Source: an uncultured Lachnospiraceae bacterium (GTDB lineage: Bacteria; Bacillota; Clostridia; Lachnospirales; Lachnospiraceae). From it: a stretch of 50,926 bases of DNA. The notes under the pieces are model-generated. The model was not told the DNA's origin, searched no databases, and worked only from the letters and a program-made list of their open reading frames with translations. Every line of letters begins with the position of its first letter. Position 1 is the first letter of the stretch. Both the position numbers and the translations under genes were made by a program. Where the stretch lies: contig CAKRNI010000002.1 of the NCBI GenBank assembly GCA_934370915.1, positions 1 through 50,926 on the forward strand, written 5' to 3'. Positions 1 to 7,566 of this stretch are shown in pieces.

Positions 1-41
1 CATTTCGGATACGGAATCTTTAAAGGAGGCAGGAGTACATT

Positions 42-1775
42 ATGGTAAATATTATCATCGACGGAAAACAGATTTCGGCAGAGGAAAATATCACGATCAT
101 GGAAGCTGCTGAGAAAAACGGGATCCCGATTCCGAAGCTCTGTTATCTGAAGGGAATCAATGAGATCGCGGCCTGCAGAGTCTGCGTCGTGGAGCTGGAA
201 GGAAAAGAGAAGCTGATCACATCCTGCAACAATGTTGTGAAGGACGGCATGGTGATCTACACCAACAGCCCGAAGGTCAGAAATCATAGAAGAAATACGG
301 TACAGTTATTGTTATCCCAGCATGATAACCGGTGTGTTGTCTGTCCGAGAAACGGAAACTGCCAGTTACAGCAGGTTGCCTGCGACCTGAACATTCTGGA
401 CATTCCGTTCAGGCAGGAGCCGGAATATCAGCCGTGGGATAAGGATTTCCCGCTGATCCGCAATTCCGCGAAGTGCATCAAGTGCATGCGCTGCGTGCAG
501 GTCTGCGATAAGATTCAGGGACTGGGAATCTGGGATGTGGAAGGAACCGGCTCCAGAACGACCGTGAATGTGGCGGGACATAAGACGATTCGGGAAGCTG
601 ACTGTGCTCTCTGCGGTCAGTGTGTCACCCACTGTCCGGTGGGTGCGCTCTCCGAGAGAGATGATACGGAGAAAGTCTGGGATGCGATTGAGAATAAGGA
701 TAAGATCGTGGTGGCACAGGTTGCACCGGCGGTGCGCGCGGCCTGGGGAGAGGAACTCGGACTTACGGACGAGGACGCGCCGGTGGGAAAGATCTTCGAT
801 GCCTTAAAACGCATGGGCGTGAACTACGCCTTTGATACGGTATTCTCTGCGGACCTCACGATCATGGAGGAGAGCACGGAGTTTATAAAACGGTTTACGA
901 GCGGCGAGCTGAAGGAGAGACCGATGTTCACGTCATGCTGCCCCGGCTGGGTGCGTTTCGTGAAGACCCAGTTCCCGTACATGGTGAACTATCTCTCCAC
1001 CGCGAAGTCCCCGCAGCAGATGTTCGGCGCTGTCATGAAGACATATTTCGCAGAAGAGCTTGGTGTTTCTCCGGATCAGATCTTTACCCTCTCCATCATG
1101 CCGTGTGTGGCAAAGAAGGGTGAGCGGGAGATGGAACTCTTCTACGGAGAGTATGCCGGACATGATGTGGATGCGGTTCTGACGACGCGGGAACTTGTAA
1201 AGATGATCCGCTCCGCCCATATTCGCCCGGATACGCTCGTTGAAATCTCCGGTGACAGCCCGATGCATGCGGGAACCGGAGCAGGCGTGATCTTTGGAGC
1301 GACCGGCGGCGTTATGGAGGCGGCTCTCCGCACGGCGTACTTTACCTTAAAGGGCGAGAACCCGCCTGCAGACGCATTCAAGGCGGTCCGCAGCGTAGGT
1401 TTTCAGGAGAATGCAGGAGTTCAGGAAGCAGAATTTGCCATCGGTGACATCAGGCTCCGCATCGCAGCGGTCAGCGGACTTGGAAACACGAGAAGACTCT
1501 TACATCAGATCGAGCGCGGTGAGGTCCACTACGACTTTGTGGAAGTCATGGCCTGCCCGGGCGGCTGTGTCGGCGGAGGCGGACAGCCGATCCACGACGG
1601 CGAGGAGCTGGCGTTTGCGAGAGGCAAAAAGCTCTATGATCTGGATGCAAAAGCAAAATTGCGCTACTCCCATGAGAACCCGGATATCAGCGAGATCTAC
1701 AGCGATTTCTTTGGAAAGCCGATGTCCCATAAGGCGCATATGCTGCTGCATACGGAGCATTGGAAAAATAAATAA
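42..1775 (+). CDS. hydA: [FeFe] hydrogenase, catalytic subunit
   Basis: Iron-only hydrogenase that reduces protons or oxidises H2 in fermentative anaerobes; soluble and cytoplasmic (no signal peptide). Domains in order: plant-ferredoxin-like 2Fe-2S (C34, C45, C48, C62), a His-ligated 4Fe-4S site (H94, C98, C101, C107), two 4Fe-4S sites (C145/148/151/155 and C188/191/194/198), the H-cluster domain with TSCCPGW (C299, C300), MPCVAKK (C355) and MACPGGCVGG (C505, C509), and a C-terminal small-subunit-like tail. All cluster ligands are present, and 577 residues matches clostridial CpI-type enzymes. The start is set by AAGGAGG/AGGAG just upstream. It may be the last gene of an NADH-linked hydABC-type operon, since it begins close to the window edge and ends at a terminator; partner subunits, if any, lie outside. 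Very sure of the family; the electron donor is inferred. Confidence 0.97.
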   Translation: MVNIIIDGKQISAEENITIMEAAEKNGIPIPKLCYLKGINEIAACRVCVVELEGKEKLITSCNNVVKDGMVIYTNSPKVRNHRRNTVQLLLSQHDNRCVVCPRNGNCQLQQVACDLNILDIPFRQEPEYQPWDKDFPLIRNSAKCIKCMRCVQVCDKIQGLGIWDVEGTGSRTTVNVAGHKTIREADCALCGQCVTHCPVGALSERDDTEKVWDAIENKDKIVVAQVAPAVRAAWGEELGLTDEDAPVGKIFDALKRMGVNYAFDTVFSADLTIMEESTEFIKRFTSGELKERPMFTSCCPGWVRFVKTQFPYMVNYLSTAKSPQQMFGAVMKTYFAEELGVSPDQIFTLSIMPCVAKKGEREMELFYGEYAGHDVDAVLTTRELVKMIRSAHIRPDTLVEISGDSPMHAGTGAGVIFGATGGVMEAALRTAYFTLKGENPPADAFKAVRSVGFQENAGVQEAEFAIGDIRLRIAAVSGLGNTRRLLHQIERGEVHYDFVEVMACPGGCVGGGGQPIHDGEELAFARGKKLYDLDAKAKLRYSHENPDISEIYSDFFGKPMSHKAHMLLHTEHWKNK

Positions 1776-1800
1776 AGTGCCGGTAAATTACGGATACAGG

Positions 1801-1837
1801 AAAAGCACGCAGATGCAGGAAGCAGATGCGTGCTTTT
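1801..1837. terminator. Bidirectional terminator between hydA and the LytTR gene
   Basis: A perfect 11-bp inverted repeat, AAAAGCACGCA (1801-1811) and TGCGTGCTTTT (1827-1837), has a 15-nt loop that itself contains a short TGC/GCA pairing. A-tract and T-tract ends make it usable from both sides. It lies between two convergent genes and touches the LytTR stop codon. Confidence 0.85.
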
Positions 1838-2669
1838 ATATATTGATTGATGTTGATGTACCCCACTCCTGCAGCGCTTTCGCCACCTTCGCATACTTCC
1901 TGTCCGGGACCGGAAGTACGGTTCCGTCGGTCAGGGTGATCTCGAAACGGCGGATGGACTGGACGAAAAGCGGATTTACCATGAAGCTGGCGTGGACCCG
2001 CAGGAAAATGTCACTGTATTTTTTCTCAAGCTTTGAGATGGATTCCGTGGAATTGAACTCGCCGTTTAAAGTATGAAAGACCGTGTACGGGGAGCGGGAT
2101 CCTGTCTCAATGTAAAGGATCGAATTTGCTGCCAGAAAATGACATACATGGTTCGATCCGGAAATCGTGATGCGGGGGCCGGTTGCAGGCGTGAGTGTCG
2201 CCGGGACTTTCATTTCATCATAATGGACCGGATAGATCTTATCACGGTCATCGTATGGAAAAGCGTTGGAGATATGGATGACAGCGGCTTTTGGAACAAG
2301 ATGTGTTTTTCCATCGGGACCGGTTACTTTTTTATCTCTCCAGGTGAAATGAAGTCTCTGGTCATGAACCGTCATTGCACCGTTTGGATAGTATGTATAC
2401 ACGAGATAGGTCAGAATGATCTCGCAGGCATGAGTTCCGCAGGAGATTGGTGTGGCGGAGATATTGCTCATCCGGAATGTCAGATGGTGTCTCCCTTCCT
2501 CCTGAGTGAAGGCATTTAAGATATTTTCTTTTCCCTGCATCCACTGTCTCTCGGCAGGACCGATCCAGAGAAGATCGTCGTCGATGGCATCGAAGAACGG
2601 CTGCAGGCGGTTTTCGTAGTATTCGGTGATAATGTGTACGGATTGCTGGATCTGCGCGGAAATGTTCAT
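1836..2669 (-). CDS. LytTR-family DNA-binding regulator with N-terminal SnoaL-like sensor domain
   Basis: Likely cytoplasmic transcription regulator of 277 residues. The N-terminal half (about 1-145) resembles a SnoaL/NTF2-like small-molecule-binding fold: the helical start with YYENRLQPFFDAIDDDLLWIG is typical. The C-terminal half (about 165-270) is a LytTR domain, with an FLAANSILYIET segment and the helix-turn region ending FLRVHASFMVNPLFV. No receiver domain is present, so it is not a classical two-component regulator. The start was moved: ATG at 2669 is preceded by TGGAGG with 6-nt spacing, while the upstream in-frame TTG at 2681 overlaps that ribosome binding site. The gene is transcribed away from the injection-system operon and shares its intergenic region, so it could regulate it, but no binding site is shown. 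Confidence 0.85.
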   Translation of the reverse strand: MNISAQIQQSVHIITEYYENRLQPFFDAIDDDLLWIGPAERQWMQGKENILNAFTQEEGRHHLTFRMSNISATPISCGTHACEIILTYLVYTYYPNGAMTVHDQRLHFTWRDKKVTGPDGKTHLVPKAAVIHISNAFPYDDRDKIYPVHYDEMKVPATLTPATGPRITISGSNHVCHFLAANSILYIETGSRSPYTVFHTLNGEFNSTESISKLEKKYSDIFLRVHASFMVNPLFVQSIRRFEITLTDGTVLPVPDRKYAKVAKALQEWGTSTSINI

Positions 2670-2710
2670 AGATTCCTCCAATGAGGGAATGGGTCAAAAA
2701 TTTTTGATTT

Positions 2711-2739
2711 ATTTTATCATGCCGGAATGAAAAAAACAA
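2711..2739 (-). promoter_or_regulatory. Candidate sigma-A promoter for the LytTR gene
   Basis: Read on the minus strand: -35 TTGTTT (complement of 2734-2739), 17-nt spacer, -10 TAAAAT (complement of 2711-2716). Transcription would begin about 35 nt before the ATG at 2669. Spacing is ideal and the hexamers are near-consensus; there is no experimental support. Confidence 0.5.
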
Positions 2740-2818
2740 TTGATTTCGTGTCGAAAATGAAAAGATCGTGAATTATGGCGTATTTGATACATGAAATCCC
2801 GCATTTAAAACCGGAGAA

Positions 2819-2847
2819 TTGAACACGATGGTTTTGATTGATAAAAT
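2819..2847 (+). promoter_or_regulatory. Candidate sigma-A promoter for the injection-system operon
   Basis: -35 TTGAAC (2819-2824), 17-nt spacer, -10 TAAAAT (2842-2847). Initiation near 2854 gives a leader of about 180 nt before the regulator ATG at 3037. A weaker alternative is TTGACG (2947-2952) with TAAAAA (2969-2974) at 16-nt spacing. Confidence 0.55.
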
Positions 2848-3036
2848 TGTAGAAAAAACGAAGAACAAAGAAAACGAAACGAAATAAAATAAATGTTCTG
2901 TATTTTTACAACTCGTGCAGAAAAACGACATCTTGTGCAGGAGATGTTGACGAAGAATGTCGAACATGTAAAAATGAAAAAAGGCAAGACTTCCGGAATC
3001 GGACAGAAATATATTCGCGGGAAGGAGGATGCAGGA

Positions 3037-4806
3037 ATGAAGACAGCAGAGGTTCTGGATCAGACAGAAACATTTAAGACAGCAGGCTTTGATATTTTGA
3101 ATCATGTCGGAAAGATCACACAGGTAGATATGCCGATGGAATACGGAAGAGTCTGTCTGGCAGAACAGGTCGGAAAACATGCAGCCCTTTTTCTGGATTT
3201 CACACAGGAACTCGATACGGTAGAGGAATTTATCCGGTGGATCAACGAGAACTGTAAAAGACAAAGTATACCCGTAGAGATGAGAGATCTGTATGAACTT
3301 GCTTCCTCAGAGAAACTTCTTCCGGAAATCAAGCGTTACCTGACTGCGGAGATGGCTGTCAGGATCACGGAGGCGGCAGGTTTGGAAAAGCTGGTGTCGA
3401 TTTCCGGGATCCGGTATCTGAATTCCCGTGAGGTGATGTTTTTCGGGGGACGTCTGATGGAAAAGCTTACGGAAAGGATGAAGGTTGTTGTCTGGCTGGA
3501 CTCAAAAGGACAGGAAAATCGTTTGAGGGAAATGTTTTGTGGAGAGATCTTCCGGCTGCGGCCGGAAAGAATGCTCCTTCCGGAAAAAGACATCAGACAA
3601 CTGGCCGATATCAGGCTCTCGGGCCGTTCTGCAGAAGAAAAAGCTCATATTGCAGCTGAATTGAGAAGATATTTTGGCGGATTTCCGGCCGGAATATGCT
3701 ATGCGTTGGATCTCATGGCAAACGGGGAGAAACGGATTCCGGTAGAAGATATCTGCAGACTGAAGGGACATCCGGTCTATGGACAGTATGGGAGAAACTG
3801 TCTGACAAAGCGTTTTACGGAAAAAGGAATGAGTATTTTAAAAGCCCTCTCCGGGCGGGAAAAAATCGACGGAGACACAGCCAGAGGGACATTAGGAATC
3901 CCGTGGGTTGGAGAATACCTGAAGTTCTTAAAGGAAGAGGGAGTTCTTCTGTATGATCAGAAAGAGAAGTGTTATCTGTTTCCGGGGATGTTTCGGGATT
4001 ATCTGCAGGAGCAGGGGGAAAATAAAACCATCTTTGAGTACAGAACTGCGGAGGAAGATGAGCAGGAGACCAGCGCGGGAAAAGTCCGGATCAAAAGCTT
4101 TGGAAGCTTTCATGTCCAGTACCATGGTGAAGAACCGAAGTGGCGGACAAAAAAGACGAAGGAACTGTTTGCGTTTCTATTTAATAAACAGGGGGTTCCG
4201 GTGAGCCGTGACGTGATCATAGGAAGTCTTTGGCCGGAACTTGAGGAAGATAGAGCCAGAAAACTTTTTTATACAACCATGACGTATCTGCGAAAGAATC
4301 TGAAGGATACCGGAATACCGGAGCTGATCATATGCAGGAAGGGAATGTATTTTCTGGATGTTGGAAAGACGGAATCAGATTATGCGTCAATCATGGCGAT
4401 AAAGGGACAACTGGAGAATGAAAACTGGACGGAACTCTGGAAAATGCCGGATATCAGAGAGCTTTATGGGGGTGCTTATCTGGAATTCTGTACAGAAGAG
4501 TGGACTTATGGAATCCGGGCTTATATGGGACGCATTGTACAGCAGTGTCTGAGATCTCTGGGCTCTTATAAAATGAGAATCGGAGAGGCTGCGGAGGCTG
4601 CGGAATATCTGGAATTGTTCAGAAATGAGGACCCCTATTCGGAAGATATCGCAGCGATGCTGATCACGGCATACGGAAGACTTGGTGATTATAAAAACGC
4701 AAACCGTGTATATAGAGAATATGAAGACCTTTATCTGCGGGAGTTTGAAGAAAAGCCCGGTCCGGAAGTCAGAAAGGCGTTTGAGGGCTGCAGAAAGAAA
4801 TGGTGA
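3037..4806 (+). CDS. MalT/STAND-like transcriptional regulator with BTAD domain, degenerate P-loop
   Basis: Probable activator or regulator of the injection-system operon that it heads, 589 residues. Residues 1-340 follow the layout of MalT-type STAND NTPases: a P-loop-like strand where GYGKT is replaced by EYGRV (35-39), a MKVVVWLDS strand like Walker B, GGFPAG near 214 matching the GGWPAG motif of that family, then a winged-helix-like stretch. Residues 350-430 are an OmpR-type winged helix (VRIKSFGSFHV, LWPELEEDRARKLFYTTMTYLRK), and 440-585 a BTAD/TPR region as in SARP proteins. The start was chosen at 3037 (GGAAGGAGG, 8-nt spacing), dropping 48 upstream in-frame residues. It ends 4 nt before the first AAA+ ATPase gene, implying coupling. 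The missing Walker A Lys/Thr suggests NTP is not hydrolysed. The regulatory target is inferred from position. Confidence 0.8.
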   Translation: MKTAEVLDQTETFKTAGFDILNHVGKITQVDMPMEYGRVCLAEQVGKHAALFLDFTQELDTVEEFIRWINENCKRQSIPVEMRDLYELASSEKLLPEIKRYLTAEMAVRITEAAGLEKLVSISGIRYLNSREVMFFGGRLMEKLTERMKVVVWLDSKGQENRLREMFCGEIFRLRPERMLLPEKDIRQLADIRLSGRSAEEKAHIAAELRRYFGGFPAGICYALDLMANGEKRIPVEDICRLKGHPVYGQYGRNCLTKRFTEKGMSILKALSGREKIDGDTARGTLGIPWVGEYLKFLKEEGVLLYDQKEKCYLFPGMFRDYLQEQGENKTIFEYRTAEEDEQETSAGKVRIKSFGSFHVQYHGEEPKWRTKKTKELFAFLFNKQGVPVSRDVIIGSLWPELEEDRARKLFYTTMTYLRKNLKDTGIPELIICRKGMYFLDVGKTESDYASIMAIKGQLENENWTELWKMPDIRELYGGAYLEFCTEEWTYGIRAYMGRIVQQCLRSLGSYKMRIGEAAEAAEYLELFRNEDPYSEDIAAMLITAYGRLGDYKNANRVYREYEDLYLREFEEKPGPEVRKAFEGCRKKW

Positions 4807-4810
4807 TGGA

Positions 4811-6661
4811 ATGACGGATCTGGAGAGACGGATCGGGCTGGTGCGGGAACGCTGTTCTCTGACAGCCTTTGGAGCATTTGCGCTGGAACTTTTATTACTT
4901 GCTGAGTGGGATCCTGATCTGAACGGGACCAACGGGATCTATTCTGATGAGCTGATCCGGGCATGGGAAAAGAATGGACCGAATGCGGAAGCTGAGGGAA
5001 AAAAAGACCGGGCGGAGCTCGATAAGGAGATCCGCACGATTGCCGGAAGGAACGTGGAGGAAGCGTCTGGCCGGATCATTTACCGCATCAGGGAACAGGT
5101 TCTGAGATTTATTGAGCAGGAATTTCCTCCGGATCCAGATGAGTTTTTTCTGGAGATTTTTTCGAATTTTGAGAAAGCGGAGGAACCGGATCCGGAGCGG
5201 AGTGTATACAGGGATATGATCCGGGTCGAACAGAAAAAGAAAGTGTATTCAGACGGATGGATCCTCCTGAATCTGGCTGGAAAAGACGGGAGCGGGAGGC
5301 TGGAGAATGTAAAAGCGTTCTGTCGGGAGAAGAAAATGGGACTGATCCTTCTCGATGGAAGCTCTTTGCTGGAACTCGGGCGGGAAAAATTCCGGAATAT
5401 GTTTGGAGAGCTCGGGGTGAATGCCCTTTTAAAGGAACGTGTGATCGCTGTAACCTGGGAAGATGCACTGGGAGAACGGGAACTGTTCCGGGTTCTGAGG
5501 GAGATGGGGCATGAATGGGACAGACTTCCTGTTTTAGTGATAATTATCACGGAAACGCCGCTGCGTCCGGTAATTCCGGGGTCAGCGCAGGTTCCCGCAG
5601 TGTTTGAGATCCGGGAACCGGATCCATTTGCCAGAAAAGACATGGGAATGCGGTACGCGAAAAAATGGCAGATTCCATTTGAAGACGGATTCGGGGAAAT
5701 GTGGCAGAGATTCCGTTTCACTCCGGGGCAGTTCCAAAACGTGCTGGAACAGGCGAAGGATATGGCTTTTGCGCGCAATGCGGAAATTCCATCGAGGGAA
5801 GAACTGAGAATTGCATGCAGGAGGCAGGCAGAGTACCGTTTTCATGGGAAAGCAGTATTGATCCGTCCACAGTTTGTCTGGGAGGATCTGGTTCTTCCGG
5901 AGGCGTCGAAGAAGCTCCTTCAGGACATCTGCAGCCGAAGCAGAAATCAGGAGCTGGTATATGGTGCCTGGGAATTTTCAAGCAGATTTCCATATGGTCT
6001 TGGGACATCTATTCTGTTTACAGGCAGCCCGGGGACCGGAAAAACGATGGCGGCTCAGGTCATGGCAAATGAACTGGATCTGGAGTTGTATCGCATCAAT
6101 CTGTCGGCGGTGGTCAGCAAATATGTGGGAGAGACGGAAAAAAATCTCAACATGATTTTTGAAGAAGCGTCAAAAAGTCTCTGTATCCTATTTTTTGACG
6201 AGGCAGATGCCCTGTTTGGAAAACGGACGGAGGTAAAAGACTCTCAGGACAAGTATCAGAATATGGAGGCGGCATTTCTCCTGCAGAAGATGGAGGATTA
6301 CGACGGAATCAGCATTCTTGCCACAAACTACCAGCAGAATCTTGATGAGGCATTCAAGCGGAGAATCCAGTACGTGGTGGAATTTTCCATTCCGGACGCA
6401 GGGGAGCGGCTTGAAATGTGGAACCGGGTATTCCCTGAGGCATGTCCGGTCAGAGAGGATGTAGATCTGCAGTTTTTGGCAGACCAGTTCGAGCTGACGG
6501 GAAGCAATATCAAAAACATTGCCGTAAATTCCGCGTTCCTTGCGGCAGCGGACGGCAGGGAGATCGACATGAGCCACATTCTCCGGGCACTTCAAAATGA
6601 ATTTCAAAAGAGCGGGAAACGGCTGACTGGTGCGGAGATGGGACAGTACGGTATGGTTTAG
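4811..6661 (+). CDS. AAA+ ATPase of the contractile injection system (Afp15/Pvc15-like), copy 1
   Basis: Cytoplasmic ATPase of 616 residues, of the type found in eCIS loci, where Afp15-like ATPases are needed for assembly. The C-terminal AAA+ domain is intact: Walker A GSPGTGKT (405-412), Walker B ILFFDEADALFGKR (D463, E464), sensor-1 ILATNY and an arginine-finger segment EAFKRRIQ. The middle region carries a relict P-loop, GKDGSGR (157-163), with Arg in place of Lys, so it is a double-AAA protein with a dead first ring. The start is ATG 4811, 4 nt after the regulator stop, with only a weak GATGGA ribosome site, consistent with translational coupling. It is paralogous to the ATPase at 29966-32119. 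Confidence 0.9.
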   Translation: MTDLERRIGLVRERCSLTAFGAFALELLLLAEWDPDLNGTNGIYSDELIRAWEKNGPNAEAEGKKDRAELDKEIRTIAGRNVEEASGRIIYRIREQVLRFIEQEFPPDPDEFFLEIFSNFEKAEEPDPERSVYRDMIRVEQKKKVYSDGWILLNLAGKDGSGRLENVKAFCREKKMGLILLDGSSLLELGREKFRNMFGELGVNALLKERVIAVTWEDALGERELFRVLREMGHEWDRLPVLVIIITETPLRPVIPGSAQVPAVFEIREPDPFARKDMGMRYAKKWQIPFEDGFGEMWQRFRFTPGQFQNVLEQAKDMAFARNAEIPSREELRIACRRQAEYRFHGKAVLIRPQFVWEDLVLPEASKKLLQDICSRSRNQELVYGAWEFSSRFPYGLGTSILFTGSPGTGKTMAAQVMANELDLELYRINLSAVVSKYVGETEKNLNMIFEEASKSLCILFFDEADALFGKRTEVKDSQDKYQNMEAAFLLQKMEDYDGISILATNYQQNLDEAFKRRIQYVVEFSIPDAGERLEMWNRVFPEACPVREDVDLQFLADQFELTGSNIKNIAVNSAFLAAADGREIDMSHILRALQNEFQKSGKRLTGAEMGQYGMV

Positions 6662-6683
6662 GAAAATACCTGGAGGAAATACC

Positions 6684-7484
6684 ATGGAATACGATTACAG
6701 GGAATACCGGAAAGATTCACAGGCTGTGCTGAGGGAGAAGAACAGCCGAAGAGAAAAGATGGACCACTTTCTGTCCTGCGAAAGACGAAAAAAGGAAGGA
6801 CGGGAACCGGAAAAAAAGCTGGAAATCGGGAATTCTTACGGAACGTTTGAAATCGGATTTTCGAAAGCAGCAGCGAAAAAGAACAGGGAAGATGTTCAGA
6901 AAGCTCCGGAAAAACTGGCAGTCATATCGGGACTCAGAAAAGATCGGAGAAAAGAACTCAGGGATTACGAATATGTCCGTGAAAATGGGGCTGTGCCGCT
7001 TCCACTTCTGCAAAAGAGAGCGTTTGTGAATCCGCATGTGAAAGAAAAGAGCGCAGCAGCACTGAAACTGGATCAGGAAAAAACGGGAAGCAGGCTGACA
7101 GAGAGTCTTTCTGCGATGAGGAATCAGGGAAAGCTTGAGACGGTTCAGGAGATGCTGCCGTTTTTAGACAGCGAAAGAGAGAAAGAGGAACGGGCGCAGA
7201 TTCTGGAAGAACAGAGGACAGTGGGGAAACTTTCGACGGTGAAGAATCAGTATCTGGATCAGTTAAAAGAAAATGAACTTCACAAACAGAGGGAAAAGGA
7301 AAGATTTATCCAGTCGGTTGATAAGATCCTTAAGAACAGGAGTGAGGAATTGCAGGCAGAAAAACGGGGACATGACGGAAGTCTTGAGGAATATTTAAAG
7401 AAATTATGGGAGAATGTTCTGACGAAAGATACAGAGAACGATGGCGATATAGAAAATAATGGCGAGAAGGAAGGATTTGTTTAG
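6684..7484 (+). CDS. Unrecognised charged coiled-coil protein in the injection-system operon
   Basis: I do not recognise this family. It is 266 residues, cytoplasmic (no signal peptide or hydrophobic segment), very rich in Lys, Arg and Glu, and mostly predicted helix or coiled coil (for example around 170-240). The start is ATG 6684 after TGGAGG (6671-6676), 22 nt after the first ATPase. It lies between the ATPase and the sheath gene, so a role as assembly factor, sheath chaperone or ATPase adaptor is plausible, by position only. Its composition resembles the N-terminal part of the 1231-residue protein further down the operon, but I see no clear homology between them. Confidence 0.75.
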   Translation: MEYDYREYRKDSQAVLREKNSRREKMDHFLSCERRKKEGREPEKKLEIGNSYGTFEIGFSKAAAKKNREDVQKAPEKLAVISGLRKDRRKELRDYEYVRENGAVPLPLLQKRAFVNPHVKEKSAAALKLDQEKTGSRLTESLSAMRNQGKLETVQEMLPFLDSEREKEERAQILEEQRTVGKLSTVKNQYLDQLKENELHKQREKERFIQSVDKILKNRSEELQAEKRGHDGSLEEYLKKLWENVLTKDTENDGDIENNGEKEGFV

Positions 7485-7511
7485 AAAATGTTTGGTAACT
7501 CCTGCTATGAT
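7481..7511 (+). promoter_or_regulatory. Candidate internal promoter before the sheath gene
   Basis: Extended -10 TGC-TATGAT (TATGAT 7506-7511) in the 82-nt gap before the sheath gene. A poor -35 (TTAGAA, 7481-7486) sits 19 nt upstream. Such a promoter would raise expression of structural genes above the regulator and ATPase. By-eye call only. Confidence 0.35.
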
Positions 7512-7566
7512 ATGAAAAACAAGTCGAATCATGACCGTTATATACGAGAAAGGAGAAATGAAGGTT

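Larger units (their letters stand above)
2670..3036. other. Divergent intergenic region with two promoters and a 5' leader
   Basis: This 367-nt AT-rich stretch separates the LytTR gene (-) from the injection-system regulator (+). It holds one candidate promoter for each direction (listed separately) and about 180 nt of adenine-rich leader before the + strand start. An open frame runs in from 2893 toward the regulator, but it lacks a ribosome binding site there, whereas GGAAGGAGG precedes the ATG at 3037. No RNA motif I recognise. Confidence 0.6.

Noticed and set aside
1411..2519. + strand ORFs running through the LytTR gene
   Set aside because: They cross the terminator and the antisense of a recognised regulator; no ribosome sites.
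2670..2681. Upstream TTG start for the LytTR gene
   Set aside because: The TTG lies within the GGAGG ribosome site that serves the ATG at 2669.
2893..3036. 48-residue N-terminal extension of the BTAD regulator
   Set aside because: No ribosome site before 2893; GGAAGGAGG before 3037 is strong; the extension is Lys-rich and AT-rich like the leader.
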